A DNA stretch of 14,156 nucleotides. Origin: Flavobacteriia bacterium. GTDB taxonomy: Bacteria; Bacteroidota; Bacteroidia; Flavobacteriales_D; Crocinitomicaceae. Within the stretch, counting starts at the first letter, position 1, and every line of letters begins with the position of its first letter. A program made the position numbers and the translations under genes. Below, one piece after another: positions 8,089 to 14,156 of the stretch. Location: NCBI GenBank assembly GCA_009925805.1, contig RFQF01000029.1, forward strand, positions 1-14,156, read 5' to 3'. Below the pieces are notes generated by a model that saw nothing but the letters and a program-made list of their open reading frames with translations, had not been told where the DNA came from and made no database searches.

Positions 8089-8856
8089 ATGGCAACGAAA
8101 TTCATCAACATTACCCTTAAAATTTGGCGACAAAAAAATAAGGAATCCAAGGGGGCACTGGAAACCTACCCCTTAAATAACGTCTCCACCGACAGTTCAT
8201 TTTTAGAAATGTTGGACCAACTTAACGAACAACTCATTCAAGAGCAAAAAGCTCCCGTAGCTTTTGATCACGATTGCCGAGAAGGAATTTGCGGAATGTG
8301 TTCGTTATACATTAACGGTAGAGCGCATGGTCCAGATACCGGAACAACAACCTGCCAATTGCACATGCGTAAATTCAACGACGGCGAAACTATCTATGTA
8401 GAACCGTGGAGATCGAAAGCCTTTCCTATTGTCAAAGATTTGGTGGTGGATCGTTCGGCATTCGATCGAATTCAACAAGCGGGAGGCTTTGTTTCCATCA
8501 ATACCTCCGGAAAAACCATGGACGCGAATGCCATTCCTATACCGAAGGAAAAGGCGGATTCTGCGTTTGAAGCGGCGGCATGTATCGGTTGTGGCGCGTG
8601 TGTGGCGGCATGTAAAAACAGCTCGGCCATGTTGTTCGTAGGTGCAAAAGTTTCTCAATATGCTTTGTTGCCTCAAGGAAGAGTCGAAGCAAAAGAACGC
8701 GTACTGAACATGGTTCGTCAAATGGATGAGGAGGGCTTCGGAAATTGTACCAACACAGGAGCCTGCGAGGTGGAATGTCCCAAAGGAATTTCCATAGAAA
8801 ATATCGCGCGAATGAACCGAGAATTCCTTTTCGCAGCAGCGAAATCAGAAAAATAA
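8089..8856 (+). CDS. sdhB: succinate dehydrogenase/fumarate reductase iron-sulfur subunit
   Basis: SdhB passes electrons from FAD to the quinone site through three iron-sulfur clusters. In this 255-residue protein the N-terminal ferredoxin domain has the [2Fe-2S] ligands Cys63, Cys68, Cys71 and Cys89. The C-terminal domain has CIGCGAC (Cys165, Cys168, Cys171) plus Cys230 for the [4Fe-4S] cluster, and Cys175, Cys220 and Cys226 for the [3Fe-4S] cluster. The first group ends in Cys-Lys rather than the Cys-Pro of many ferredoxin motifs, which I recall as normal for type B enzymes; the second ends in Cys-Pro as usual. The gene is 9 bases after sdhA and is followed by a strong hairpin terminator at 8871-8901, closing the operon. 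Confidence 0.97.
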   Translation: MATKFINITLKIWRQKNKESKGALETYPLNNVSTDSSFLEMLDQLNEQLIQEQKAPVAFDHDCREGICGMCSLYINGRAHGPDTGTTTCQLHMRKFNDGETIYVEPWRSKAFPIVKDLVVDRSAFDRIQQAGGFVSINTSGKTMDANAIPIPKEKADSAFEAAACIGCGACVAACKNSSAMLFVGAKVSQYALLPQGRVEAKERVLNMVRQMDEEGFGNCTNTGACEVECPKGISIENIARMNREFLFAAAKSEK

Positions 8857-8870
8857 CATCAATATCTAAG

Positions 8871-8901
8871 AAAAAAGGGGAAGCAAGCTTCCCCTTTTTT
8901 T
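8871..8901. terminator. bidirectional intrinsic terminator between sdhB and the small membrane protein gene
   Basis: A perfect 14-bp inverted repeat (arms 8871-8884 and 8887-8900) with core GGGGAAGC/GCTTCCCC is flanked by A6 on the left and T7 on the right. The central AA means the real loop is probably 4 bases or so. The A/T tracts let it serve both convergent transcripts: sdhCAB from the left and the small membrane protein gene from the right. Confidence 0.92.
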
Positions 8902-8917
8902 ATGCATAAAATGCAAA

Positions 8918-9148
8918 TTATTTAATCTGTTTGTTTTCTTCTTTGTACCAGTTAGTAAACCCTTCTTCTTTAATTTCTGAAGGCACATTCGCTTTTTTGC
9001 TTAGTTTGTGTTGGATGTTCATCCAATATGCAAAACCAACAAAACCTAAGGCAAGCAGCATATTGTTAAAGTGATTTTGGATAAATTCAAAGAAACCAAA
9101 CGACCAAGTGAAGGTGTCACCGATGGCATAAACAAAATCTGTCCACAT
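8918..9148 (-). CDS. small single-helix membrane protein, unknown function
   Basis: This 76-residue protein has one clear hydrophobic segment at about 27-44 (NNMLLALGFVGFAYWM), preceded by an aromatic-rich amphipathic stretch (DTFTWSFGFFEF, 11-22) and followed by a charged, lysine- and glutamate-rich tail of about 30 residues. By the positive-inside rule the tail is likely cytoplasmic. It resembles short single-helix proteins that I recall from Flavobacteriia, possibly of a DUF6341-like type, but I cannot confirm the family. The frame is bounded by a -7 box 16 bases upstream of the ATG and by the hairpin terminator just downstream, so it looks like a real gene with its own transcript. It follows rnc and is convergent with the sdh operon; a role alongside the respiratory complex is only speculation. 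Confidence 0.8.
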   Translation of the reverse strand: MWTDFVYAIGDTFTWSFGFFEFIQNHFNNMLLALGFVGFAYWMNIQHKLSKKANVPSEIKEEGFTNWYKEENKQIK

Positions 9149-9164
9149 AAGCTAATTTTTTATA

Positions 9165-9172
9165 CAAAGTAA
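9165..9172 (-). promoter_or_regulatory. candidate -7 promoter box (TTACTTTG) for the small membrane protein gene
   Basis: The minus strand reads TTACTTTG, ending 16 bases before the ATG at 9148. It is one mismatch from TAnnTTTG and identical to the box before the lipoprotein gene. It lies in the 43-base gap after rnc, so the small gene could be transcribed alone as well as by read-through from rnc. Confidence 0.45.
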
Positions 9173-9191
9173 CGAAAAAAAAATACGTCAA

Positions 9192-9911
9192 TTAAATTTC
9201 TCCCAACAATTTAAGCGTTTCTTGTGCCGCTAATTGTTCTGCTTGCTTTTTTGAGGGGGCTTTTGCTTTACCAAAATCGCGCCCATTAATGTTGACTTGA
9301 ATGGAGTATTCCCAAGCACCGAGAACGTGTGTTTCTCCTTCGATTTCAAAACTGAACTTTAAGCGCTTTTTTTGACACCAAATAATCAACCGCGATTTGA
9401 AATCGATTTCTTCTTCCAGCAATTTATTTAAATCCACAAACTTTCGTAGCACATGATTTTGAATGCACTTTTTCGTTGTTTCAAAACCGGCATCTAGATA
9501 AATTGCTCCCACCAAGGCTTCAAAAGCGTTTCCTTCCAGGGAGGATATGTTTACTTGGCGCGACGCATTGTATTTCAATAGCGCGCGGATATTCATGCGT
9601 TCTCCGATATCGGCCAGTGTTTTTCGGTTGACCACCTTTGATTTTAGCTTGGTAAGATACCCTTCATCGTTCCCTGGGAACTTGGAAAATAACAACTCCG
9701 CCACCACAGCATCTAAAATGGCATCTCCCAAAAACTCAAGTCGTTCATTGGTTTTTGACTCGTCGTCAAATTCCATCGAACGGTGCGTTAACGCAATCCA
9801 AAAAACACCCAATTCTTTTGGGCGATAACCGAAGCAATCGATTAAAAAGCGAATTAAATTAACTTCTTCTTGGCTGCGTTTTTTGGGAAGGATGTTAAGC
9901 GATATCGCCAC
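9192..9911 (-). CDS. rnc: ribonuclease III
   Basis: RNase III cuts double-stranded RNA, notably in rRNA processing and in regulatory RNA duplexes. The 239-residue protein has the nuclease domain at about 30-160 with the signature NERLEFLGDAIL at 55-66 (Glu59 and Asp63 as metal-binding residues) and Glu131 in GNAFEALVGAIYLD. A double-stranded-RNA-binding domain follows at about 170-237, with KAPSKKQAEQLAAQ near its end. Residue 128 is Asn where the E. coli enzyme has Asp114 (ADTVEA). I chose a GTG start at 9911, which shares one base with the fabF stop (TAGTG). No in-frame ATG precedes the domain core except one within it (codon 46), so GTG is the likely start. It is the third gene of acpP-fabF-rnc, a conserved arrangement. 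Confidence 0.95.
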   Translation of the reverse strand: MAISLNILPKKRSQEEVNLIRFLIDCFGYRPKELGVFWIALTHRSMEFDDESKTNERLEFLGDAILDAVVAELLFSKFPGNDEGYLTKLKSKVVNRKTLADIGERMNIRALLKYNASRQVNISSLEGNAFEALVGAIYLDAGFETTKKCIQNHVLRKFVDLNKLLEEEIDFKSRLIIWCQKKRLKFSFEIEGETHVLGAWEYSIQVNINGRDFGKAKAPSKKQAEQLAAQETLKLLGEI

Positions 9912-11164
9912 TACTGGCCGAATTTTTTAAATATTACGCTGGTATTATGTCCCCCAAATCCAAAGGTATTGGACATCGCATAATGAATCAACCGTGATTG
10001 TGCATTATTGAGGGTAAGATTTAATTTCGGGTCAATTTCTGGATCTTGGGTTGTATGATTGATGGTTGGAGGGACAACATCTCGATTTACTGCTAGTACA
10101 CAAGCTATGGCTTCAATCGCGCCCGCGGCTCCGAGCAAATGTCCCGTCATCGATTTAGTCGAACTTATGTTTAAGCGATAAGCATGTTCCCCAAAAACCG
10201 CTTGAATTGCCTTGATTTCAGCCACATCTCCTAAGGGGGTAGAGGTGCCATGGACGTTTATGTAATCCATTTTATCCGCAGAAATCTCTGCATCTTCTAG
10301 CGCCGCAAGCATGGTGTTTCTCGCGCCAATTCCTTCCGGATGAGGAGCGGTAATGTGGTACGCATCGCCTGACATTCCCCCACCTACTATTTCGGCATAG
10401 ATTTTAGCCCCTCGTCGTTGGGCATGTTCAAATTCTTCAAGGATTAAAGCCCCGGACCCTTCGCCCAAAACAAATCCATCGCGATCCATATCGAAAGGTC
10501 TTGAGGCAGTTTCAGGAGAGTCATTGCGCGTTGAGAGGGCTTTCAAGGCGTTGAATCCTCCCATGCCCATTTCATTTACGGCCGCCTCGGAGCCTCCGCT
10601 TATGATGGCATCCGCCTTTCCTAGTCGAATTAAGTTGAAGGCGTCAATTAAAGCGTTATTCGCCGAAGCACAAGCAGACACTGTTACATAATTCGGTCCC
10701 CGAAAACCGTATTTAATGGAAATTTGCCCTGCGGCAATATCCGCAATCATTTTTGGAATGAAAAAGGGATTCATTCTAGGGGTTCCATCTCCTTCAAAAA
10801 AACTTTTGGCCTCTTCTTGAAAGGTTTTTAACCCACCGATACCCGATCCCCAAACGACACCAATGCGGTCTAAATTTGGCGAAGCATCCAACATTTTTGA
10901 ATCCTCAACGGCCTCCATAACGGATACCAAAGCATACTGTGTGAATTGATCTAGCTTACGTGCTTCTTTACGGTCAAGAAATTGCTCTACATCAAATCCT
11001 TTAAGTTCACAGGCAAATTGCGTTTTAAATAAAGAAGCGTCGAACTGTTGGATGCTTGCTGCACCACTTTTGCCTTGAATAAGTCCCTCCCAATAGGCTT
11101 CTACAGAATTACCTATCGGGGTGAGCGCACCCAAACCCGTAACGACAACGCGTTTTAACTGCAT
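9911..11164 (-). CDS. fabF: 3-oxoacyl-[acyl-carrier-protein] synthase II
   Basis: FabF condenses malonyl-ACP with a growing acyl-ACP chain in type II fatty acid synthesis in the cytoplasm. The 417-residue length is typical. The thiolase-fold catalytic triad is complete: Cys165 in VSACASA, His305 in NVHGTSTPLGD and His342 in TKSMTGHLLGAAGA, together with the conserved Lys337. The glycine-rich end FGFGGHN is present near the C-terminus. The gene starts 13 bases after acpP, which encodes its substrate carrier, and its stop shares one base with the rnc start. This supports an acpP-fabF-rnc operon. The sequence between acpP and fabF has no Shine-Dalgarno motif. Confidence 0.98.
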   Translation of the reverse strand: MQLKRVVVTGLGALTPIGNSVEAYWEGLIQGKSGAASIQQFDASLFKTQFACELKGFDVEQFLDRKEARKLDQFTQYALVSVMEAVEDSKMLDASPNLDRIGVVWGSGIGGLKTFQEEAKSFFEGDGTPRMNPFFIPKMIADIAAGQISIKYGFRGPNYVTVSACASANNALIDAFNLIRLGKADAIISGGSEAAVNEMGMGGFNALKALSTRNDSPETASRPFDMDRDGFVLGEGSGALILEEFEHAQRRGAKIYAEIVGGGMSGDAYHITAPHPEGIGARNTMLAALEDAEISADKMDYINVHGTSTPLGDVAEIKAIQAVFGEHAYRLNISSTKSMTGHLLGAAGAIEAIACVLAVNRDVVPPTINHTTQDPEIDPKLNLTLNNAQSRLIHYAMSNTFGFGGHNTSVIFKKFGQ

Positions 11165-11177
11165 GAAACAACGAGAT

Positions 11178-11414
11178 TTACTTTGCGTTTTCTTCGATAT
11201 AAGCTACTGCATCACCCACGGTTTGGATGGTTTCGGCTTTATCGTCTGGGATGGAAATACCGAATTGTTTTTCGAATTCCATAATTAATTCAACGGTGTC
11301 CAAAGAGTCCGCACCTAAATCGTTGGTGAAACTGGCTGTATCGTTAACTTCCGCCTCATCAACATTCAATTTATCCACTATGATTGCGATTACTTTGGTT
11401 CTGATTTCAGACAT
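11178..11414 (-). CDS. acpP: acyl carrier protein
   Basis: AcpP carries acyl intermediates on a phosphopantetheine arm. The 78-residue acidic protein has the attachment site Ser37 in GADSLDTVELIMEFE and the four-helix pattern of the family, ending in VGDAVAYIEENAK. The ATG at 11414 gives the standard N-terminus. It is the first gene of the acpP-fabF-rnc run and divergent from purN. The 133-base region between them is A/T-rich. The upstream minus-strand sequence includes a TTATTTTG (11470-11477) that may be its -7 box, giving a leader of about 50 bases, the longest in the window. Confidence 0.98.
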   Translation of the reverse strand: MSEIRTKVIAIIVDKLNVDEAEVNDTASFTNDLGADSLDTVELIMEFEKQFGISIPDDKAETIQTVGDAVAYIEENAK

Positions 11415-11469
11415 CTTATTTTTTTTTAAGGGTTTAAGCCTGCAAAGAAAAAAACAAACTTGATAAAAT

Positions 11470-11477
11470 CAAAATAA
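11470..11477 (-). promoter_or_regulatory. possible -7 promoter box (TTATTTTG) for acpP-fabF-rnc
   Basis: On the minus strand TTATTTTG has one mismatch to TAnnTTTG and ends 55 bases before the acpP ATG. Other weaker TTTG-ending octamers (11442-11449 and 11455-11462) lie in the same A/T-rich region, so the choice is uncertain. Confidence 0.3.
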
Positions 11478-11535
11478 TTCGCTTTTTTTATTTCACTTCT
11501 GGAACATTATTCCTTCTGATTCTTAAAGGTTTCCC

Positions 11536-11543
11536 TAATTTTG
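11536..11543 (+). promoter_or_regulatory. -7 promoter box (TAATTTTG) for purN, very close to the start codon
   Basis: TAATTTTG is an exact match to TAnnTTTG and is separated from the purN ATG at 11548 by only 4 bases. Transcription from it would begin about at the start codon, so the message would have almost no leader. Confidence 0.6.
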
Positions 11544-11547
11544 CCCG

Positions 11548-12126
11548 ATGAAAAACCCCATAAGCGTTGCTGTTCTTGTCTCAGGGAAAGGCAGTAATGC
11601 TAGAAATCTCATCCACTATTTTTCAACTATTTCTAGCGTAAATGTAAGCTTAGTCCTCGCTGCCAAACCCAACGAAGAACTTGAGTTGTTTTGTAAACAA
11701 GCACAAGTAACCTTCGCTGTAATAACGCCTTGGGAAGAAACAAAGGCACTTACAAAACTCCAAGAAGGCGCTATTGACCTCATCGTTCTTGCGGGTTTTC
11801 TGAGGAAAATAGGCCCGGAATTACTTGCCGCATTCCCTGATAAAATCATCAACCTTCACCCTTCGCTGCTACCAAAATTCGGAGGACAGGGTATGTATGG
11901 AAAAAACGTACATCGCAAGGTTGTTGAATACCGTGAGCAACAAACTGGAATCACAATACATCTAGTGAATGAAGCATATGATGAGGGTAAAATTTTAGCT
12001 CAATTTTCGTGTTGGGTTGTTGCAGATGACACCCCCGAATCGGTAGAAACTAAAGTCCGAACGTTAGAATTACAGTATTTTCCGCAAGTTATCTTTGACT
12101 ACTGCAAGGCCTTGCCCAACATTTGA
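11548..12126 (+). CDS. purN: phosphoribosylglycinamide formyltransferase (10-formyl-THF dependent)
   Basis: PurN transfers a formyl group from 10-formyltetrahydrofolate to glycinamide ribonucleotide, the third step of de novo purine synthesis. The 192-residue protein has the phosphate-binding motif SGKGSNARNL (12-21), the catalytic residues Asn102 and His104 in INLHPSLLPKFGG, and Asp145 in YDEGKIL, equivalent to Asn106, His108 and Asp144 of the E. coli enzyme. The GGQGMYG sequence after the active site is, as I recall, usual for the Bacteroidota form. The ATG is fixed by the start of the first beta strand and by the promoter box 4 bases upstream. It is divergent from acpP, and its last 28 bases overlap the end of kynU on the other strand. 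Confidence 0.96.
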   Translation: MKNPISVAVLVSGKGSNARNLIHYFSTISSVNVSLVLAAKPNEELELFCKQAQVTFAVITPWEETKALTKLQEGAIDLIVLAGFLRKIGPELLAAFPDKIINLHPSLLPKFGGQGMYGKNVHRKVVEYREQQTGITIHLVNEAYDEGKILAQFSCWVVADDTPESVETKVRTLELQYFPQVIFDYCKALPNI

Positions 12127-13367
12127 CCAAACCAATAGGCCTCTTCAAATCCATTATATAACGGTGCGGGAGCCACACGAATCACATTTGGTTCCCTCCA
12201 ATCCGCAACCACGCCTTGCTCACTCAACGCGTTAAAACAGTCTTTACCTCGGTCGTTGAACATGATCGATAATTGTGCTCCTCGTTGTATCGGATTTTTG
12301 GGTGTGATTATTTGAAGTGCGTGCTCGTTCTGGTGAACGGTCTTTAGAATTACAAACTCCAAATACGCGGTAAGCAAATCTCTTTTAGCGCCGATTCGTT
12401 CCATGCCCGCTTCTTCGAAAATTTCTAGGGACGCCAAATGTGCTGCCATTCCGAGAATTGGAGCATTACTCAATTGCCACCCTTCTGCTCCAGCCATTGG
12501 ATTAAATCCTGGCTCCATCATAAAACGCGTATTTTTTTCCTGACCCCACCAACCGGCCAAGCGAAAAAGAGCTTTGTTGTTCGCGTGGCGTTCGTGCACA
12601 AAAAACCCAGAAACGCCGCCCGGGGAGGAATTCAAATATTTATAACCGCACCATGCCGCGAAGTCTGGACCCCAGGCATTCAACATTAAATTAACGTTTC
12701 CAACGGCATGCGCTAAATCAAACCCCACAACGGCGCCCACCTTATGACCCTGTTCCGTGATCGCTTTTACATCGAAAAACTGGCCTGTGTAATAATTTAC
12801 CCCGCCCCACATAATCATTGCCAGCGAATCCCCAAGTTCTTCAATTTTTGCACAGATGTCTTCCTCTCGTATAAGGTATTCTCCCTCACGCGGTTCAATG
12901 CATATTAAATGTTCCGGACTTAATCCATGCAGTTTTAATTGGCTTTCCAAGGCGTATTGGTCGCTAGGAAACGCTTTTGCTTCACATAAAATCTTGGTGC
13001 GCTTTCCTGTTGGGCGGTAAAACGAACACATTAACAAATGTAAATTGGTCGTAAGGCTATGCGTGGTACAAACTTCAATCGGTTTTGCCCCCACCAATTG
13101 CGCCGTTTTTTCGGTGAGTAATTCATGGTAGGAGAACCACGGCCTTCTTCCTTCAAAATGTCCTTCAACGCCCAGATTGGCCCAGTCCTCCAATTCCTCT
13201 AACAGGTATTGGCGTACTTTTTTAGGTTGCAATCCCAAGGAATTACCCGTAAAATAAAGCGTTTTTTCTTTTCCGAAATTAGGGAATAAGAACTTATCCC
13301 GAAAATCCTTCAAAGGATCTTGTTGGTCCAGCATTTTGGCGAATTCTAAGCTATTTTCAAAGTCCAT
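12099..13367 (-). CDS. kynU: kynureninase
   Basis: Kynureninase is a PLP enzyme that splits kynurenine or 3-hydroxykynurenine into alanine and (hydroxy)anthranilate. It acts in tryptophan breakdown and, in some bacteria, in NAD synthesis. From the ATG at 13367 the protein has 422 residues, normal for the family. GNSLGLQP is at 41-48, the PLP-ring residues are Asp217 and His220 in GFDLAHAVGN, and the lysine that binds PLP is Lys243 in GYKYLNSSPGG. The region WWGQ and the FNPMAGAEGWQLSNAP segment are also typical. The frame stays open for another 30 codons to 13457, but that extension is antisense to the hemL start and would pass through the kynU promoter box at 13394-13401; I therefore prefer 13367. 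No other tryptophan-pathway gene is visible here. Confidence 0.95.
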   Translation of the reverse strand: MDFENSLEFAKMLDQQDPLKDFRDKFLFPNFGKEKTLYFTGNSLGLQPKKVRQYLLEELEDWANLGVEGHFEGRRPWFSYHELLTEKTAQLVGAKPIEVCTTHSLTTNLHLLMCSFYRPTGKRTKILCEAKAFPSDQYALESQLKLHGLSPEHLICIEPREGEYLIREEDICAKIEELGDSLAMIMWGGVNYYTGQFFDVKAITEQGHKVGAVVGFDLAHAVGNVNLMLNAWGPDFAAWCGYKYLNSSPGGVSGFFVHERHANNKALFRLAGWWGQEKNTRFMMEPGFNPMAGAEGWQLSNAPILGMAAHLASLEIFEEAGMERIGAKRDLLTAYLEFVILKTVHQNEHALQIITPKNPIQRGAQLSIMFNDRGKDCFNALSEQGVVADWREPNVIRVAPAPLYNGFEEAYWFGQMLGKALQ

Positions 13368-13382
13368 CCGTTCTGAATTTCG

Positions 13383-13390
13383 TATTTTTG
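13383..13390 (+). promoter_or_regulatory. -7 promoter box (TATTTTTG) for hemL
   Basis: TATTTTTG is an exact match to TAnnTTTG and ends 18 bases before the hemL ATG. Its upstream (-33) side falls within the first codons of kynU. It faces the kynU box with 3 bases between them. No clear TTG-type -33 element is present. Confidence 0.6.
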
Positions 13391-13393
13391 CAG

Positions 13394-13401
13394 CAAAGAT
13401 A
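13394..13401 (-). promoter_or_regulatory. -7 promoter box (TATCTTTG) for kynU
   Basis: On the minus strand TATCTTTG is an exact match to TAnnTTTG, 26 bases before the kynU ATG at 13367. Its upstream side lies within the first hemL codons. The predicted start point falls on or next to the hemL box, so the two promoters share DNA. Confidence 0.6.
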
Positions 13402-13408
13402 ACGAACA

Positions 13409-14156
13409 ATGGGGCAACTAAACCGAACGCAATCGACCCGTCTCTACCAAGAAGCATTGAGTCTTTTCCCAGGCGGGGTGAATTCTCCTGTTCGGGCTTT
13501 TAAAGGCGTTGGGGGAACCCCCTTGTTTTTTGAGCGCGGAAAAGGTGCTCGAGTTTGGGATGAGGACGGGAATGAATTCCTGGATTTTTGCAATTCGTGG
13601 GGGCCATTAATCCATGGACACGCACACCCTTACGTTGAAGAAAAGATCATTGCCGCCCTAAAGAATGGCTCAAGTTTCGGGGCACCAACCCGTTGGGAAA
13701 ATCAATTAGCTACACTTCTGAAAACGCATTTACCTCATTTGGAAAAAATGCGTTTTGTAAGCTCTGGCACAGAGGCGGTTATGTCAGCCCTGCGGTTGGC
13801 CCGGGGGGTTACCCAAAAACCTAAACTATTAAAATTTGAAGGCTGTTATCACGGGCACGTTGATTCCTTGCTTGTAAAAGCCGGTAGTGGTTTGGTCACC
13901 TTAGGAACCTCCTCCAGTGCGGGGGTTACGGAAGCCACGGCGCAAGATACGCTTGTAGTCCCCTTAAACGATGAGGCCGTATTAACCGAAACCTTTGAAC
14001 GTTTCGGAGATCAGCTGGCGGCAGTAATCATCGAACCTGTTCCCGCCAATAACGGGCTTTTACTCCAAGACCTTTCTTTCTTACAATTACTTCGCGGTCT
14101 ATGTTGGAAACACAAGGTGCTTTTGATTTTTGATGAAGTCATCTCTGGATTCAGGG
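13409..14156 (+). CDS. hemL: glutamate-1-semialdehyde 2,1-aminomutase, C-terminus cut off
   Basis: HemL converts glutamate-1-semialdehyde to 5-aminolevulinate with PLP, a committed early step of heme synthesis by the C5 route. The first 249 residues are present, out of about 425 expected. Recognisable are FPGGVNSPVRAFKGVGG (20-36), NSWGPLIHGHAHP, SFGAPT, the phosphate-binding SSGTEA, CYHGH and, at the right edge, LIFDEVISGFR with the PLP-ring aspartate. The lysine that binds PLP would lie beyond the window. The ATG at 13409 is the earliest possible start because an in-frame TAA occurs at 13400-13402. The gene is divergent from kynU, 41 bases apart, with overlapping promoter regions. Confidence 0.97.
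   Translation, partial: MGQLNRTQSTRLYQEALSLFPGGVNSPVRAFKGVGGTPLFFERGKGARVWDEDGNEFLDFCNSWGPLIHGHAHPYVEEKIIAALKNGSSFGAPTRWENQLATLLKTHLPHLEKMRFVSSGTEAVMSALRLARGVTQKPKLLKFEGCYHGHVDSLLVKAGSGLVTLGTSSSAGVTEATAQDTLVVPLNDEAVLTETFERFGDQLAAVIIEPVPANNGLLLQDLSFLQLLRGLCWKHKVLLIFDEVISGFR

Noticed and set aside
8305..8721. A 138-codon open frame on the minus strand inside sdhB
   Set aside because: It is antisense to a complete, motif-rich sdhB, has no recognisable domain, and its arginine- and cysteine-rich composition is what antisense of this coding sequence gives.
11415..11547. A riboswitch or other structured leader in the A/T-rich purN-acpP intergenic region
   Set aside because: I see no stable paired structure or known purine or fatty-acid leader motif; homopolymer runs explain the look of the region.
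13368..13457. A 30-codon extension of kynU upstream of 13367 with a hydrophobic stretch that looks like a signal peptide or helix
   Set aside because: It is the antisense of the hemL promoter and first codons, would place the kynU promoter box inside the gene, and kynureninase is a cytoplasmic enzyme that normally begins near the chosen Met.

Overview
The window reads as ordinary chromosome of a Bacteroidota member, most likely a Flavobacteriia-type aerobe. Three things point there. The start codons are not preceded by Shine-Dalgarno sequences. Most transcription units have a TAnnTTTG-like box (the Bacteroidota -7 element) a few to about 25 bases before the start codon. The gene content fits too: a five-helix cytochrome-b succinate dehydrogenase of the menaquinone type, the acpP-fabF-rnc run facing purN, and a GGQGMYG-type PurN. 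Sixteen protein genes were found, two of them cut by the window ends. No RNA gene, CRISPR array, insertion sequence or phage remnant was seen, and no gene-free stretch exceeds about 135 bases.

Layout. Bases 1-3487, minus strand, probably one or two transcripts: cysS (cysteinyl-tRNA synthetase), a gamma-carbonic-anhydrase-like hexapeptide protein, a small lipoprotein, and an Xaa-Pro aminopeptidase that runs off the left edge. Bases 3567-5125, plus strand: ispD (isoprenoid precursor synthesis) overlapping by 4 bases an LD-carboxypeptidase gene (peptidoglycan recycling). Bases 5200-8856, plus strand: the sdhC-sdhA-sdhB operon for succinate:menaquinone oxidoreductase, closed by a perfect 14-bp hairpin that can also terminate transcription from the other side. 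Bases 8918-11414, minus strand: acpP, fabF and rnc, then a small single-helix membrane protein with its own promoter box. Bases 11548-12126, plus strand: purN, whose end overlaps the end of kynU (kynureninase, minus strand). Bases 13409 to the right edge, plus strand: the first 249 codons of hemL, divergent from kynU.

The genes are mostly housekeeping: translation, isoprenoid, fatty-acid, purine, NAD or tryptophan and heme metabolism, cell-wall turnover and the citric acid cycle/respiratory chain. I see no convincing undescribed system. The points most worth a second look are regulatory or structural: the kynU and hemL promoter boxes face each other only 3 bp apart; purN and perhaps ispD look leaderless; SdhC has an unusually long loop between helices 3 and 4; and two small, poorly characterised genes (lipoprotein and single-helix protein) sit among essential genes.
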